64,000 bases of DNA from Lutimonas saemankumensis (GCF_020171465.1 NZ_JAIUZR010000003.1:62001-126000); one strand, 5' to 3'. Counted from the first letter of the stretch, positions 47,359 through 57,575 are shown. A program made the numbers and translations. Notes: generated from the letters alone by a model not told the origin.

Positions 47359-48720
47359 TTAAATGGTCATGGAAAAGATGCGTGTATCAGGTTTGTTGTT
47401 GATCAGACGAAGGTCAAAGGCCATACAAATATTTCTCACGAACATACGACCTTTTTCCTCTACGATCAGTTTGTTCCCTTCTGATCTGATAAGCCCGTCC
47501 TCAAATATTTCTGACAGCCGTTCCATTATCTGATCTTTTATTTCGGGATCGAGACCCACATTCCATTCTGTTTCCAGATTGCACATCAGGTTAAGGATGT
47601 GTTTTCTGATGATAAGGTCCTCAGCAGTAAGCAAATGACCTCTGAAAACAGGTAATAACCCTTGATTTACCCTTTCCGTATAGGCCTCCACTGACTTCTC
47701 ATTTTGCGCAAAGGCATACCAGGAATCGCTGATAGAAGACATTCCCAGTCCGATCATGAGCTCTGTTTTTCCCGCGGTATAACCCATAAAATTCCGATGC
47801 AGTTTATGGGAGGTCATTGCCTGGTGCAGTGAATCTGTGGGCAGTGCAAAATGATCCATTCCGATTTCCACATAACCCGCATCGAAGAACAGTTGTTTAC
47901 CCAATTCATACAGGTGACGTTTTTCTTTGTCTTTAGGGAGGTCATTTTCATCAAAGCCACGTTGTCCGACTCCTTTGATCCATGGAACATGCGCGTAACT
48001 GTAATAGGCTATTCGGTCAGGTTTTAAGGCGATGGTATTTTTTATGGTATTTCGGATGCTGTCTTCTGTTTGAAAAGGCAGCCCAAATACAAGATCGTGA
48101 CTAATTGAAGTATAGCCAACTTCCTGTGAAAGGCGATGAATTCTTTCAATCTGTTCAAAACTTTGCACTCGATTTATGGCTTTCTGAACTACAGGATCAT
48201 AGTCCTGAATACCGAAACTGTTCCTTCTTGATCCAAGTTCATACAGTGTTCTTAGCTGCTCTTCAGAAGTGTGGTTGGGATGTGCCTCGTAGCTGAATTC
48301 GAATTCTTTGAATTTATCTGCTCTTTTAAAGATTCCGTCAATGAGTTTTCGAAGATTTTCGGAAGAGAAGAAAGTAGGTGTCCCGCCACCCAGATGGATC
48401 TCTCTTATCAAAGGCTTTTCCTCAAGAAGATCACAATAAAGGTCCCATTCTTTAAGTACGGTTTCTATATAAGGCTGCTCAACGCTATGTCGTTTGGTAA
48501 TTCTTTTATGACAGGCACAAAACGTACATAGATTTTCACAAAAGGGCAGGTGGATATAAAGACTGATTCCTTCTTTTTCATTACTCTCCTTAAATGCTCT
48601 GACAACAGTTTCCTTCCAGTCGTCAAGTAAAATACCTTCCTTGTTCCAAAACGGAACCGTTGGATAACTTGTGTATCTCGGGCCTGGTATATTGTATTTC
48701 TGAATGAGTTCCTTATTCAT
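47359..48720 (-). CDS. hemN: Oxygen-independent coproporphyrinogen III oxidase
   Basis: A 453-residue radical-SAM enzyme converting coproporphyrinogen III to protoporphyrinogen IX without oxygen. The [4Fe-4S] motif is HLPFCENLCTFCACH (CxxxCxxC), and REIHLGGGTPTFFS and SYAHVPWIKGVGQRGF match HemN rather than the HemW/CPDH paralogues. It ends the - strand heme operon, 55 nt after hemE. Its presence without hemF nearby fits growth under low oxygen. Confidence 0.95.
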   Translation of the reverse strand: MNKELIQKYNIPGPRYTSYPTVPFWNKEGILLDDWKETVVRAFKESNEKEGISLYIHLPFCENLCTFCACHKRITKRHSVEQPYIETVLKEWDLYCDLLEEKPLIREIHLGGGTPTFFSSENLRKLIDGIFKRADKFKEFEFSYEAHPNHTSEEQLRTLYELGSRRNSFGIQDYDPVVQKAINRVQSFEQIERIHRLSQEVGYTSISHDLVFGLPFQTEDSIRNTIKNTIALKPDRIAYYSYAHVPWIKGVGQRGFDENDLPKDKEKRHLYELGKQLFFDAGYVEIGMDHFALPTDSLHQAMTSHKLHRNFMGYTAGKTELMIGLGMSSISDSWYAFAQNEKSVEAYTERVNQGLLPVFRGHLLTAEDLIIRKHILNLMCNLETEWNVGLDPEIKDQIMERLSEIFEDGLIRSEGNKLIVEEKGRMFVRNICMAFDLRLINNKPDTRIFSMTI

Positions 48721-48775
48721 TTTAAATCAGATTAACCTTTATTTTCAAATCTCCTGCCAGATCCTTTTTATGGAT

Positions 48776-49801
48776 CTAAGCATCATACTCCTTTACGGCA
48801 TCAATAAAAGCTTTCGCATTGTCCAGAGGAATATTCGGTAATATCCCGTGCCCCAAATTTACGATGTATTTGTCTTTTCCAAAGTCATCGATCATTTTTG
48901 TGACTAATTTTTTGATCTCCTTCGGAGGAGATAGCAGCCTTGAAGGATCGAGGTTTCCCTGAAGTGTCACGCTATTATTTGTGAGTTTTCTTGCCGTTTG
49001 CGGGCTGACCGTCCAGTCTACTCCTAATGCGGAAACGTTTGATTTTGACATTTCTTCCAAGGCAAACCAGCATCCTTTACCAAATGCAATAACGGGTGCG
49101 AGTTCATGAAGGGCGTCAACGATCTGCTGAATATATTTCCATGAAAATTCCTGATAGTCCTCTGGGGACAGCATTCCTCCCCAGGAATCAAAAATCTGCA
49201 CCGCATCCACGCCTGCCGCAACCTTTTCTTTTAGATAAGTTATGGTCGTGTCTGTAATTTTTTGAAGAAGCTGATGCGCAGCAATTGGCTGGGTAAAACA
49301 AAATTCTTTTGCTTTGTCAAAAGATTTGGATCCCTGTCCCTGAACACAGTAGCAAAATACAGTCCAGGGAGACCCTGCAAATCCTATTAAAGGGATTTCA
49401 TCATTTAACATTTGTTTTGTCATCTTAATGGCCTCCAAAACATAACCTAAAGAATCTTTGACGTCGGGCACAATGGTTTCATTTACATCTTTTGCCGTCC
49501 TTATTGGATTTGGAAGATAAGGCCCAACACCCGGTTTCATTTCAAAAGGAATGTTCATGGCCTGGGGAACTACCAAAATATCAGAAAACAAAATGGCTGC
49601 ATCCATGCCATACCTGCGAATGGGCTGAACCGTTATTTCTGACGCCAGTTCCGGGGTTCTGCAGCGCGTAAAAAAATCATATTTTTCTCGAATGGCAATG
49701 AATTCAGGTAAATACCTTCCTGCCTGTCTCATCATCCATACGGGAGGCCTGCTTACAGATTCACCTCTTAATGCTCTTAAATATAAATCGTTTTTATACA
49801 T
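48776..49801 (-). CDS. hemE: Uroporphyrinogen decarboxylase
   Basis: A 341-residue UroD that decarboxylates the four acetate side chains of uroporphyrinogen III. The conserved N-terminal [45 protein letters not shown] and the C-terminal [15 protein letters not shown] are intact, including the Arg, Asp and His residues of the active site. It is in the heme operon between hemL and hemN. Confidence 0.97.
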   Translation of the reverse strand: MYKNDLYLRALRGESVSRPPVWMMRQAGRYLPEFIAIREKYDFFTRCRTPELASEITVQPIRRYGMDAAILFSDILVVPQAMNIPFEMKPGVGPYLPNPIRTAKDVNETIVPDVKDSLGYVLEAIKMTKQMLNDEIPLIGFAGSPWTVFCYCVQGQGSKSFDKAKEFCFTQPIAAHQLLQKITDTTITYLKEKVAAGVDAVQIFDSWGGMLSPEDYQEFSWKYIQQIVDALHELAPVIAFGKGCWFALEEMSKSNVSALGVDWTVSPQTARKLTNNSVTLQGNLDPSRLLSPPKEIKKLVTKMIDDFGKDKYIVNLGHGILPNIPLDNAKAFIDAVKEYDA

Positions 49802-49838
49802 TATTTTCAGTACGATTAAATCGTCTTTTTAGTGGTTC

Positions 49839-51137
49839 TTAATTTGTCTTTTTTTCAGCAACTTTTGCCATCGATATGTCCACGGCCTCTGCAATTTTTT
49901 TCAGGTCCTTCTTCTTTAAGGCAGATGAAAGGAACCAGGCTTCAAACTGAGATGGAGGAAGGAATACACCATGTTCCATCATTTGCCAGAAAAATACTTT
50001 AAAACTCTCGGTGTCACATGTTTGTGCAGTTTCAAAATCAATCACCTCCTTATCGGTAAAAAATGGGTTGATCATCGATCCAAAATGATTTACTTGCAGA
50101 GGTACACCATGTTTTTTGGCAGCTTTAAGGAGAATATCCTTAATTTTTGCAGCATTTTTTTTGAATTTTCTATAAGGGTTTCGTCTTTTAAGCTCTTTTA
50201 GGGTTGCAATTCCACAAGCCATTGCAATTGGATTGCCTGAAAGTGTTCCCGCCTGATACATGCCTCCTAATGGTGCAACCATGTTCATGATCTCATCTCT
50301 TGCCCCATAGGCACCTACAGGAAATCCTCCTCCAATGACCTTGCCAAGGCAAGTGATATCGGCCTCTATACCAAGTAATTCCTGGGCTCCTCCAAATTTA
50401 GATCGGAAGCCGGTCATGACTTCGTCAAGAATCAGAAGCACACCAGCCTCCTGAGTAATTTTCCTAAGTTCATGAAGAAATTTACTGCTGGGCTGAACAA
50501 CTCCCATATTTCCGGCAATTGGTTCCAAAATGACCGCCGCAATATCATTATGTGAGTTCATGTGCTGTTTTACACTTTCAAGATTGTTAAACTCAGCGAT
50601 CAGTGTATTTTTTACGGCCTCATCCGGTACACCCTTACTCCCCGGAAGACTTAGGGTGGCCAGCCCGGAACCTGCCGCAACAAGCAGTGCATCCGTGTGC
50701 CCGTGATAACATCCTGAAAATTTGATAATCTTATTATGGCCTGTGTAAGCCCGTGCCAAACGTATAGCACTGAGAACGGCCTCGGTACCAGAATTGACAA
50801 ACCGAACTTTATCCATACCCGGGAAGGCATCACAAACTATTTTGGCCAGTTTTATTTCTTTGTTCGTCGAGGCACCAAAAGTATATCCTTTTTTCAACGC
50901 TTTTCTAATCGACTTTTCAACTTTGTCATGTCTGTGACCAAGTATCATTGGGCCGTATGACAAAACGAGGTCTATGTATTCATTCCCATCAACATCATAT
51001 ATCTTGCTGCCTTTTGCATGATCAATAAAAACAGGTATTCCACCAACGGATTTAAACGCCCGCACGGGTGAATTAACAGCACCTACAAGATTTTTTTGTC
51101 CCTTGTTAAATAATTCTATCGATTTATCCAGTTTCAT
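49839..51137 (-). CDS. hemL: Glutamate-1-semialdehyde 2,1-aminomutase
   Basis: A 432-residue PLP enzyme converting glutamate-1-semialdehyde to 5-aminolevulinate in the C5 pathway. Visible motifs are GAVNSPVRAFKSVGG, LVLSYGPMILGH, FVNSGTEAVLSAIRLAR, LILDEVMTGFR and the Schiff-base Lys in TCLGKVIGGGFPVGAYG. The heme operon thus makes its own precursor from glutamyl-tRNA rather than from glycine and succinyl-CoA. It is 19 nt after hemB. Confidence 0.97.
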   Translation of the reverse strand: MKLDKSIELFNKGQKNLVGAVNSPVRAFKSVGGIPVFIDHAKGSKIYDVDGNEYIDLVLSYGPMILGHRHDKVEKSIRKALKKGYTFGASTNKEIKLAKIVCDAFPGMDKVRFVNSGTEAVLSAIRLARAYTGHNKIIKFSGCYHGHTDALLVAAGSGLATLSLPGSKGVPDEAVKNTLIAEFNNLESVKQHMNSHNDIAAVILEPIAGNMGVVQPSSKFLHELRKITQEAGVLLILDEVMTGFRSKFGGAQELLGIEADITCLGKVIGGGFPVGAYGARDEIMNMVAPLGGMYQAGTLSGNPIAMACGIATLKELKRRNPYRKFKKNAAKIKDILLKAAKKHGVPLQVNHFGSMINPFFTDKEVIDFETAQTCDTESFKVFFWQMMEHGVFLPPSQFEAWFLSSALKKKDLKKIAEAVDISMAKVAEKKTN

Positions 51138-51156
51138 ATTTTACTCTTTTAATTTT

Positions 51157-52125
51157 CTAAAGCTGCTCTTTCAACACTTTTGCAACATCTTTGGCAAAGT
51201 AGGTTATTATGATGTCAGCTCCGGCTCTTTTCATGGAAAGTAAACTTTCCATCATCACTTTTTTCTCATCGATCCATCCTTTTTCCGCAGCAGCCTTTAT
51301 CATTGCGTATTCACCACTCACATTATAGCAGGCAACCGGACGGTCAAAATTGTTTTTTAAATCTCGGATAATGTCAAGATAAGAAAGAGCAGGCTTTACC
51401 ATTAAGATGTCGGCTCCTTCCTGATCGTCAAAATTTGCTTCTCTCAATCCTTCATCTCTGTTGGAAGGGTCCATCTGGTAAGTCCTTCTGTCTCCGAAAC
51501 TCGGTGTGGAATCCGCTGCATCCCTGAATGGCCCGTAAAATGCGGATGCGTATTTCACTGCATAGGACATCACAGGCAGATCCGGGTAACCTTTATTATC
51601 AAGAGCCTCCCTTATCGTTGCGATCATACCGTCCATCATACCTGAGGGAGCTACCATATCAGCCCCGGCCTTTGCGTGAGATATTACCTGCTTGGCAAGA
51701 TTCACCAGGGTAGCGTCATTATCAACATCATTATTATGAATTATTCCGCAATGCCCATGGCTGGTGTATTCACAAAAACACACATCGGTAATTACATATA
51801 AGTCGGGATAATGCTTCTTAATGAATCGTATGGCTTGTTGAATAATCCCCTGTTCGTTCCATGTCTCCGAGCCAATTTCATCTTTCGCAGTGGGTATTCC
51901 AAAAAGAAGAACGGCAGGAATATTTAACTGGATGACTTCGTCAAGTTCTTTGGATATCGTGTCCAGTGAATATCTTTTAATTCCGGGCATAGAAGGAATT
52001 TCATTCTCAATTCCTTTGCCTTCCTCTATGAATAATGGATATATAAGATCATCCGTGTGAAGCCTGTTTTCTCTGATGAGCCTCCTGATATTTTCCTTTT
52101 TTCGAAGTCTTCTGGTCCTGTTCAT
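51157..52125 (-). CDS. hemB: Porphobilinogen synthase, zinc type
   Basis: A 322-residue 5-aminolevulinate dehydratase that condenses two ALA into porphobilinogen. The zinc-binding cysteines [13 protein letters not shown] are present, so this is the zinc-dependent rather than the magnesium-only type. The two active-site lysines lie in [16 protein letters not shown] and [13 protein letters not shown]. It is 11 nt downstream of hemCD and in the same operon. Confidence 0.97.
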   Translation of the reverse strand: MNRTRRLRKKENIRRLIRENRLHTDDLIYPLFIEEGKGIENEIPSMPGIKRYSLDTISKELDEVIQLNIPAVLLFGIPTAKDEIGSETWNEQGIIQQAIRFIKKHYPDLYVITDVCFCEYTSHGHCGIIHNNDVDNDATLVNLAKQVISHAKAGADMVAPSGMMDGMIATIREALDNKGYPDLPVMSYAVKYASAFYGPFRDAADSTPSFGDRRTYQMDPSNRDEGLREANFDDQEGADILMVKPALSYLDIIRDLKNNFDRPVACYNVSGEYAMIKAAAEKGWIDEKKVMMESLLSMKRAGADIIITYFAKDVAKVLKEQL

Positions 52126-52136
52126 CTCAAAAAGTA

Positions 52137-53717
52137 TTATTTAATAAAATGTGTATTTACAGATTTTAAAACACTTTCCACAGAGGGCATTTTAGCTTCT
52201 ACAACCTGTTTAAAGTGATTTTGAGCAGCTTTGGCCGTAGTGCCACCGATGCAAAAAGCTGTTTCGTTTTTAGGTTCATTTTTGCTCAGATAACTTTCAA
52301 TTGCCGAAGGACTGAAAAAGAGAAGGCCATCGTATTCTTTATTCATACGATTCGGGCTCAGAAGGGTCTGATAGGCAATAACCTCATTTAAAATAATTCC
52401 GTTTTCTTCAAGAATAGCGGGTAGTTCATCCCTTCTTTTATCCCCGCAGAAAAAAGTTACCTCAACGTCTTTCAAGTTTTTTGAAAGATACTTTCCCAAT
52501 TGACCCGCAGAATTCTCTACATGCGAAACTTTTCCAATTTTTCTTTCGATTAATCTTTTGGTGCGTCTGCCAACACAATATATTTTTTCAAATTGAAGTT
52601 CAGACGCCATAAAATTATCAAGCAGTGCTTCAACACCATTCTGGCTTGTAAATATAACGTGTTCAATGGGCTGCTTAACAGTAACAGGTTTTATACGATT
52701 GTGCCTTATCGTTATAAAATCGCTCATGTCTACACCAATTTCAGGGTTTAAGGCACTTTTTTGCCCTATGGAAAGGTTTTTAGTCGAGAAAATATTGATT
52801 CTTTTTTCAACTTTTCCCAGCTTCCTCATTAATTTTTTTCCTCCCCGGTCTAAGATATAAGAAGCGGCAAATTCGGACAAATCATTGACGCGATGTAATG
52901 GAACTGATTTTGTAAATTCAATCTTCTTTTTTCCATCGGTGCTGAACAAAGCTCCCTTGAAATTTAGTTCCTCGTTTTTTATAGTGGCAAGGGCCCCTAT
53001 GGGTGCCGTGCAGCCACCTTCCAGTTTATTAAGAAAATCCCTTTCAACTCCAACACAAATTTCAGTTTCCTTGTCATTAAGTTCATACAGGGCCTTTAAA
53101 AGCTCTTCGTCCTGGTCTAAAGCAGCTACCATGACCGCGCCTTGCGCCGGTGCCGGGATCATCCAGTCAAGTTTTATCGTATTTTCCGGTAAGATCCCAA
53201 TCCTTTTTAACCCGGCCAGGGCAAATATGGCTCCGTTCCATTCATTGTCATGAAGCTTTTTAAGCCTTGTATTTACATTCCCTCGAAGGTCTGTAATTGT
53301 ATGATTCGGGTATCTGTAGAGCCATTGGGCCTTACGCCTTAAACTACCGGTGGCAATAATTGCCGATTTCTGTGTAAAAAATTCGTCATTGTCCTTTAAA
53401 ACGAGGATATCCTGGAAGAGGCCCCTTTTGAGAACCGCTGCCTGGACGATTCCTTTGGGAAGAACGGTAGGAACATCTTTCAGTGAATGGACGGCGATGT
53501 CTATTTTGTTATTTAGTAAGGCGATGTCCAGATTTTTGGTGAATACACCTGTGGTTCCCAGTTCGTACAAAGGTTTGTTCAAGACTTCATCACCTATAGA
53601 ATCGATCTTTACAATTTTAGTTTCATGCCCCAAATGCCGGAGCTGGTTAGAGACAGTATTTGCCTGCCAAAGCGCCAATTCACTGGACCTGGTTCCAATT
53701 CTAATAACTTTTTTCAT
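52137..53717 (-). CDS. hemC: Hydroxymethylbilane synthase fused to uroporphyrinogen-III synthase
   Basis: One 526-residue polypeptide with two pathway enzymes. Residues 1-~300 are porphobilinogen deaminase ([48 protein letters not shown]), with the dipyrromethane-binding Cys in [12 protein letters not shown]. Residues ~305-526 are a HemD-type domain ([66 protein letters not shown]). Channelling of the unstable hydroxymethylbilane between them is plausible. Such a fusion is usual in Flavobacteriia. It starts one base after the hemA stop. Confidence 0.95.
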   Translation of the reverse strand: MKKVIRIGTRSSELALWQANTVSNQLRHLGHETKIVKIDSIGDEVLNKPLYELGTTGVFTKNLDIALLNNKIDIAVHSLKDVPTVLPKGIVQAAVLKRGLFQDILVLKDNDEFFTQKSAIIATGSLRRKAQWLYRYPNHTITDLRGNVNTRLKKLHDNEWNGAIFALAGLKRIGILPENTIKLDWMIPAPAQGAVMVAALDQDEELLKALYELNDKETEICVGVERDFLNKLEGGCTAPIGALATIKNEELNFKGALFSTDGKKKIEFTKSVPLHRVNDLSEFAASYILDRGGKKLMRKLGKVEKRINIFSTKNLSIGQKSALNPEIGVDMSDFITIRHNRIKPVTVKQPIEHVIFTSQNGVEALLDNFMASELQFEKIYCVGRRTKRLIERKIGKVSHVENSAGQLGKYLSKNLKDVEVTFFCGDKRRDELPAILEENGIILNEVIAYQTLLSPNRMNKEYDGLLFFSPSAIESYLSKNEPKNETAFCIGGTTAKAAQNHFKQVVEAKMPSVESVLKSVNTHFIK

Positions 53718-53718
53718 A

Positions 53719-54969
53719 CTAATTTTCAGACGGCTCTAAGTTAAATACGTCATTCATTACCTTGATACTCCGGTTAGCCTGAGTATTTTCTGCTTTCAAA
53801 TGCATGGCAAATTTCGAAACAATCTTATTGATCATTTGAGAAGTAACGTCTTCGACCAATTGGGAATTAATATCCTGATACTTTTTAGAATGTGAGGTAA
53901 TAGCATCTTTCTGAATAAGCTCCAGTGATTTTTTTAGCGAATTTATCGCAGGAGTGCTTCTTCTAAAGTTGAGCCACTCGTAAAATTCAGATTTGTGTTT
54001 TTGAATAATATCTTCGACCAAAGGAATTTGTTTTTTTCTTTCTTCAATAGTTTCTTTGGTCTTTTTGGATAACACATCCACATCTATCATCGAAATATTA
54101 TCACTATCATTAATGACGGGGTCAGCATTCCGGGGTATGGAAAGGTCGATGATCAATTGTTCTTTTTTCTTATGAATCATATCCGCAGTGACCGTTGGGG
54201 TAGAAGCCCCGGTTGCAACAATTACTATGTCAGATTCCTTGATCTTTGTTCCAAGATCTTTATGAGCAGCCATTTCTGCATTAATTTCATTGGCTATTTT
54301 GATTGCTTTTTCCTCAGTTCTGTTAACCAAGGTCAAACTGTGCGCATTGAGGTATTCAGCACAACTTTTGGCCGTGTTTTGCCCTATGTCACCCAGGCCG
54401 TAAACAAGAATTTTTTTTGGATCCTTCTTGCTGAAGTTATCCTTTATGTATTTAACAGCCGCATAAGAGACTGTAGTTGTACCTGAGCTTATACTAGTTT
54501 TGTTCTTAGTTTCTTTACTTGCTGCCAGGGATACATTGAACAATCTCTCTAAATAGGCATTGACGGTTCCTGCTTCTTTTGCCAGGTAAAAAGCTTCTTT
54601 TAACTGACCCACAATTTCATAATCTCCAAGAATCTGACTATCTATTCCTGTTGCAATTCTGATAATGTGTTCTGAAGCCTCACTGTTTTTATACACATAA
54701 GATACTTTGGCAAATTCTTCCATTGTGCCCTTTGAGTATTTGCAAAGCAGTGAAATAAGCTGAAATGGGTGTTTGGCAAATCCAATTATCTCTATTCGAT
54801 TACAAGTAGAAAGGATTACAACACTTTTAATGTTGATCCTTTTAGCCTCTTCTAAAAGTTCTTTTTGCTTTTCCTTGCTAAGGCTAAAATTACTTCGGGT
54901 CACCACGTCCGCCTTTTTGTAATTTAAGCCAATAACATAAAATTTTTTACAATCGGAATTTTTAGTCAT
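53719..54969 (-). CDS. hemA: Glutamyl-tRNA reductase
   Basis: A 416-residue enzyme for the first committed step of the C5 pathway, reducing glutamyl-tRNA to glutamate-1-semialdehyde. The nucleophilic Cys is in VVILSTCNRIEI, the NADPH-binding motif is in KKILVYGLGDIGQNTA, and the dimerisation helix is at the C-terminus. It heads the - strand heme operon and has a -7 box at 55023-55030. The start at 54969 gives the normal family N-terminus (KKFYVIGLNYKKADV). Confidence 0.96.
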   Translation of the reverse strand: MTKNSDCKKFYVIGLNYKKADVVTRSNFSLSKEKQKELLEEAKRINIKSVVILSTCNRIEIIGFAKHPFQLISLLCKYSKGTMEEFAKVSYVYKNSEASEHIIRIATGIDSQILGDYEIVGQLKEAFYLAKEAGTVNAYLERLFNVSLAASKETKNKTSISSGTTTVSYAAVKYIKDNFSKKDPKKILVYGLGDIGQNTAKSCAEYLNAHSLTLVNRTEEKAIKIANEINAEMAAHKDLGTKIKESDIVIVATGASTPTVTADMIHKKKEQLIIDLSIPRNADPVINDSDNISMIDVDVLSKKTKETIEERKKQIPLVEDIIQKHKSEFYEWLNFRRSTPAINSLKKSLELIQKDAITSHSKKYQDINSQLVEDVTSQMINKIVSKFAMHLKAENTQANRSIKVMNDVFNLEPSEN

Positions 54970-55022
54970 ACCTGATTTAATAATTGATCTACTTATTTTC
55001 TGTCCGTCACTGAACTTAAAAT

Positions 55023-55030
55023 CAAAATTA
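55023..55030 (-). promoter_or_regulatory. -7 element of the heme operon (hemA)
   Basis: TAATTTTG on the - strand matches TAnnTTTG, giving a leader of about 50 nt. The 350-nt gap to hemH (54970-55320) otherwise holds only AT-rich sequence; a TATATTTA near 55280 may be the hemH promoter. Confidence 0.5.
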
Positions 55031-55320
55031 CGCTACAAGATTTAAACACACTATGATATTTGTCACATTGGAAAATTTCTTATTTTCACCTTCGAATTTA
55101 TCGATAAAGGCAATAAACATAAGGGTTTTGTAACGGCATTATAAATAGTCTGCGTGCAAAAATAGACAGATCACTTGTGAAATCATATCGTTTAAAATAA
55201 AAAAAATAACGATAAAAGTATGAGCTAAGGGTTGTGAAAAAAAAATGAAAGGTATTGAATAACACAGTTTCAAAACCTTTATATTTACGCTTCAAAAATT
55301 TTAATTAAAAGATAGGTAAG

Positions 55321-56340
55321 GTGACAAAAAAGGGTGTTTTATTAGTGAATCTGGGTTCACCTGACAGTACTGAAGTTAAGGACGTTAGAAGATATCTGGA
55401 TGAATTTTTAATGGATGAGAGGGTAATTGATATTCCATACTGGAAACGTTTTTTACTAATCAAGGGGATTATTTTGAATGTCCGGCCAAAGAAATCGGCG
55501 GCTGCCTACAAAAAAATATGGTGGAAAGAAGGCTCTCCGCTGATAGTGATCTCAGAAAGGTTTACTGAAAAGGTTCGTAAAAAAGTGGATATACCTGTGG
55601 CCTTAGGAATGCGATATGGTTCGATGAGTATTAAAAAAGGCTTTCAAGAATTAAAGAGGCAAGGGGTTAAAGAGGTTTTTCTGGTTCCTTTGTACCCACA
55701 TTACGCCATGTCTTCTTATGAAACGGTGGTGGAAAAGGCGAAGTCTTTAATTGAAAGTGACTTTAAGGATATGAAAATGGATGTTCTCGAACCGTTTTAC
55801 AACCATCCGGAATATATAGATGTCATGTGTAAGCATTTGGAAAAGGAGTTAAAGGGATTTGAATATGACCAATTACTGTTTTCATATCACGGAATACCAG
55901 AAAGGCATATATACAAAGGTGATCCAACAGGAAAGCATTGTAAGTTAGACGGATCCTGTTGTGAGGTGGCTTCTGTTGCGCACAAAACCTGTTACAGGCA
56001 CCAGTGCTTTGAAACTACAAAGGAGATGGCCAAAAAACTGGGATTGAAGAAGGATACTTACAGGAACTCTTTTCAATCAAGACTTCTGAAGGATCCTTGG
56101 TTAAGGCCTTATACCGACCAAGAATTGGAAGCCATGCCTGAGCAGGGATTTAAAAAGCTTGCCGTTATCACCCCGGCTTTTGTATCAGATTGCCTGGAAA
56201 CCTTGGAAGAAATCGCTATGGAAGGTAAGGAGGAATTTTTAGAGGCCGGAGGAGAGGATTTCAGACACATAAGCTGTTTAAATGAGGATGATGCCTGGGT
56301 TGAAGTTATGGCTAAATGGATCAATGAATGGTATTCATAA
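55321..56340 (+). CDS. hemH: Ferrochelatase with internal cysteine cluster
   Basis: A 339-residue ferrochelatase inserting Fe2+ into protoporphyrin IX. MTKKGVLLVNLGSP, MRYGSMSIKKGF, FLVPLYPHYAMSS and the catalytic His in FSYHGIPERH are conserved, and PAFVSDCLETLEEI is typical of the C-terminus. An internal insert bears five Cys residues (207, 213, 214, 224, 229), spaced as a [2Fe-2S] ligand set would be in some microbial ferrochelatases. The start is GTG at 55321, the only start that yields the family N-terminus. hemJ follows 11 nt after the stop. Confidence 0.96.
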   Translation: MTKKGVLLVNLGSPDSTEVKDVRRYLDEFLMDERVIDIPYWKRFLLIKGIILNVRPKKSAAAYKKIWWKEGSPLIVISERFTEKVRKKVDIPVALGMRYGSMSIKKGFQELKRQGVKEVFLVPLYPHYAMSSYETVVEKAKSLIESDFKDMKMDVLEPFYNHPEYIDVMCKHLEKELKGFEYDQLLFSYHGIPERHIYKGDPTGKHCKLDGSCCEVASVAHKTCYRHQCFETTKEMAKKLGLKKDTYRNSFQSRLLKDPWLRPYTDQELEAMPEQGFKKLAVITPAFVSDCLETLEEIAMEGKEEFLEAGGEDFRHISCLNEDDAWVEVMAKWINEWYS

Positions 56341-56351
56341 ATTTTTAAATA

Positions 56352-56903
56352 ATGACCTATCTGTACGTCAAATCGCTGCATATCATTTTTGTAACGACCT
56401 GGTTTGCAGGATTGTTTTATATTATTCGTCTTTTTATTTACTACAAAGAGGCAGAAGAAAAGGAAGAGCCTGCTCAATCGATCTTGAAAAAGCAGTACGC
56501 CCTGATGTGTAAGAGATTGTGGTACATTATTACGTGGCCTTCAGCTGTATTAACCACAATATTTGCTGTCTGGCTTCTTGTACTCCAGCCTTTTTGGCTT
56601 GAAGCGAACTGGATGTGGATCAAATTATTTTTTGTACTTCTCCTTTTTGCGTATCACGGATCCTGCCAGTATATGTATAATCAAATTGAAAGAGGGTATT
56701 TGAATTATTCTTCCTACGGATTGAGAATATGGAATGAAGTGGCTACCATTATTCTGTTTGCCTGTGTTTTTCTGGTTGTTTTAAAAACAACCTTGGGCTG
56801 GATTTTTGGGGTGGTCGGAATAGTCGGTATTTCAATTTTGCTTATGATGGGTATTAAACTTTACAAACAAATACGTCAAAAAAGGAGTTGGGATGAAGAT
56901 TGA
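56352..56903 (+). CDS. hemJ: Protoporphyrinogen oxidase HemJ
   Basis: A 183-residue membrane protein with four helices. It matches the HemJ/UPF0093 family: YLYVKSLHIIFVTTWFAGLFYIIR at the start with the conserved His, YALMCKRLWYIITWPS, and WMWIKLFFVLLLFAYHGSC. HemJ oxidises protoporphyrinogen IX to protoporphyrin IX using the respiratory chain. It is placed right after hemH, so the two last steps of heme synthesis are encoded together. No hemY or hemG is visible in the window. Confidence 0.92.
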   Translation: MTYLYVKSLHIIFVTTWFAGLFYIIRLFIYYKEAEEKEEPAQSILKKQYALMCKRLWYIITWPSAVLTTIFAVWLLVLQPFWLEANWMWIKLFFVLLLFAYHGSCQYMYNQIERGYLNYSSYGLRIWNEVATIILFACVFLVVLKTTLGWIFGVVGIVGISILLMMGIKLYKQIRQKRSWDED

Positions 56904-56975
56904 ATGTTAAGTTATACGGAAACCTTCATTTTCATTGATCCCTAAGCAATGAATCGATATCATAGATATTCTTAA

Positions 56976-57242
56976 ATGGAGAATCTAAGCAAGAATCAAA
57001 AACTTTGGTTTGGACTGATTTGTGACCTGATCGGTATGGCTTCCTATGCTTTTCCTCCTGTTGATATTGTTTGGGCACCGCTATCGGCCTATTTGATGAT
57101 CAAGCTCTACAAAGGTAATGTTGGTAAAGTAGCTGGCCTTGTTTCTTTTCTTGAAGAAGCGATTCCAGGCCTGGATTTTTTCCCTTCGTTTACGCTGACC
57201 TGGTGCTACGTTTATCTATTCAAAAGGTCGGAAAATAATTGA
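56976..57242 (+). CDS. Small membrane protein, 88 aa, unknown
   Basis: An 88-residue protein with two or three weakly hydrophobic segments (LWFGLICDLIGMASYAF, VDIVWAPLSAYLMIKLY and FPSFTLTWCYVYLF). The sequence CDLIGMASYAFPPVDIVWAP and the later EEAIPGLDFFPSFTLTW look strongly conserved in form; I recall similar small proteins in Flavobacteriia but no function. It starts 72 nt after hemJ and ends 1 nt from the convergent gene. Confidence 0.78.
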   Translation: MENLSKNQKLWFGLICDLIGMASYAFPPVDIVWAPLSAYLMIKLYKGNVGKVAGLVSFLEEAIPGLDFFPSFTLTWCYVYLFKRSENN

Positions 57243-57243
57243 A

Positions 57244-57549
57244 TTACTTAAAAAAACGACCGAGGCCCATTCTTTGAAGCATCTTCTTTTCAAAATTCCA
57301 AAAGAAATTAAACTGACCAAAGAACCATCCTACTACAGGCAAGGTAATCTGATATATCGGGAAGATCAATACCAGTCTTAGAATAATATAAAGGGCATAG
57401 GGTTTGGTATTTTCTGCGTTCAGTCCGATAAAATTCGTGACAGGTCCGGCAACCCAGGCAGCAAAAGATCCATTAATTGCGAATACGATGATAATGGCGA
57501 TAACCTGCCAGTTTGATTTAATTCCCCATCGTTTTTTCAATTTCTCCAT
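57244..57549 (-). CDS. DUF6787-like small membrane protein
   Basis: A 101-residue membrane protein starting MEKLKKRWGIKSNWQVIAII, with two helices (VIAIIIVFAINGSFAAWVAG and YIILRLVLIFPIYQITLPVVGWFFG) and a basic C-terminal end (FFWNFEKKMLQRMGLGRFFK). The pattern 'KWxIxSNxQLxxIlxvFaiTGS' is that of DUF6787-type proteins of Bacteroidota, function unknown. The ATG at 57549 is used because the longer frame would extend beyond the -7 box at 57568-57575. Confidence 0.8.
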   Translation of the reverse strand: MEKLKKRWGIKSNWQVIAIIIVFAINGSFAAWVAGPVTNFIGLNAENTKPYALYIILRLVLIFPIYQITLPVVGWFFGQFNFFWNFEKKMLQRMGLGRFFK

Positions 57550-57567
57550 GAGCTTCCTAATTTTCGG

Positions 57568-57575
57568 CAAATGTA
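57568..57575 (-). promoter_or_regulatory. -7 element of the DUF6787-like gene
   Basis: TACATTTG on the - strand matches TAnnTTTG, leaving a leader of about 14 nt. Confidence 0.4.
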
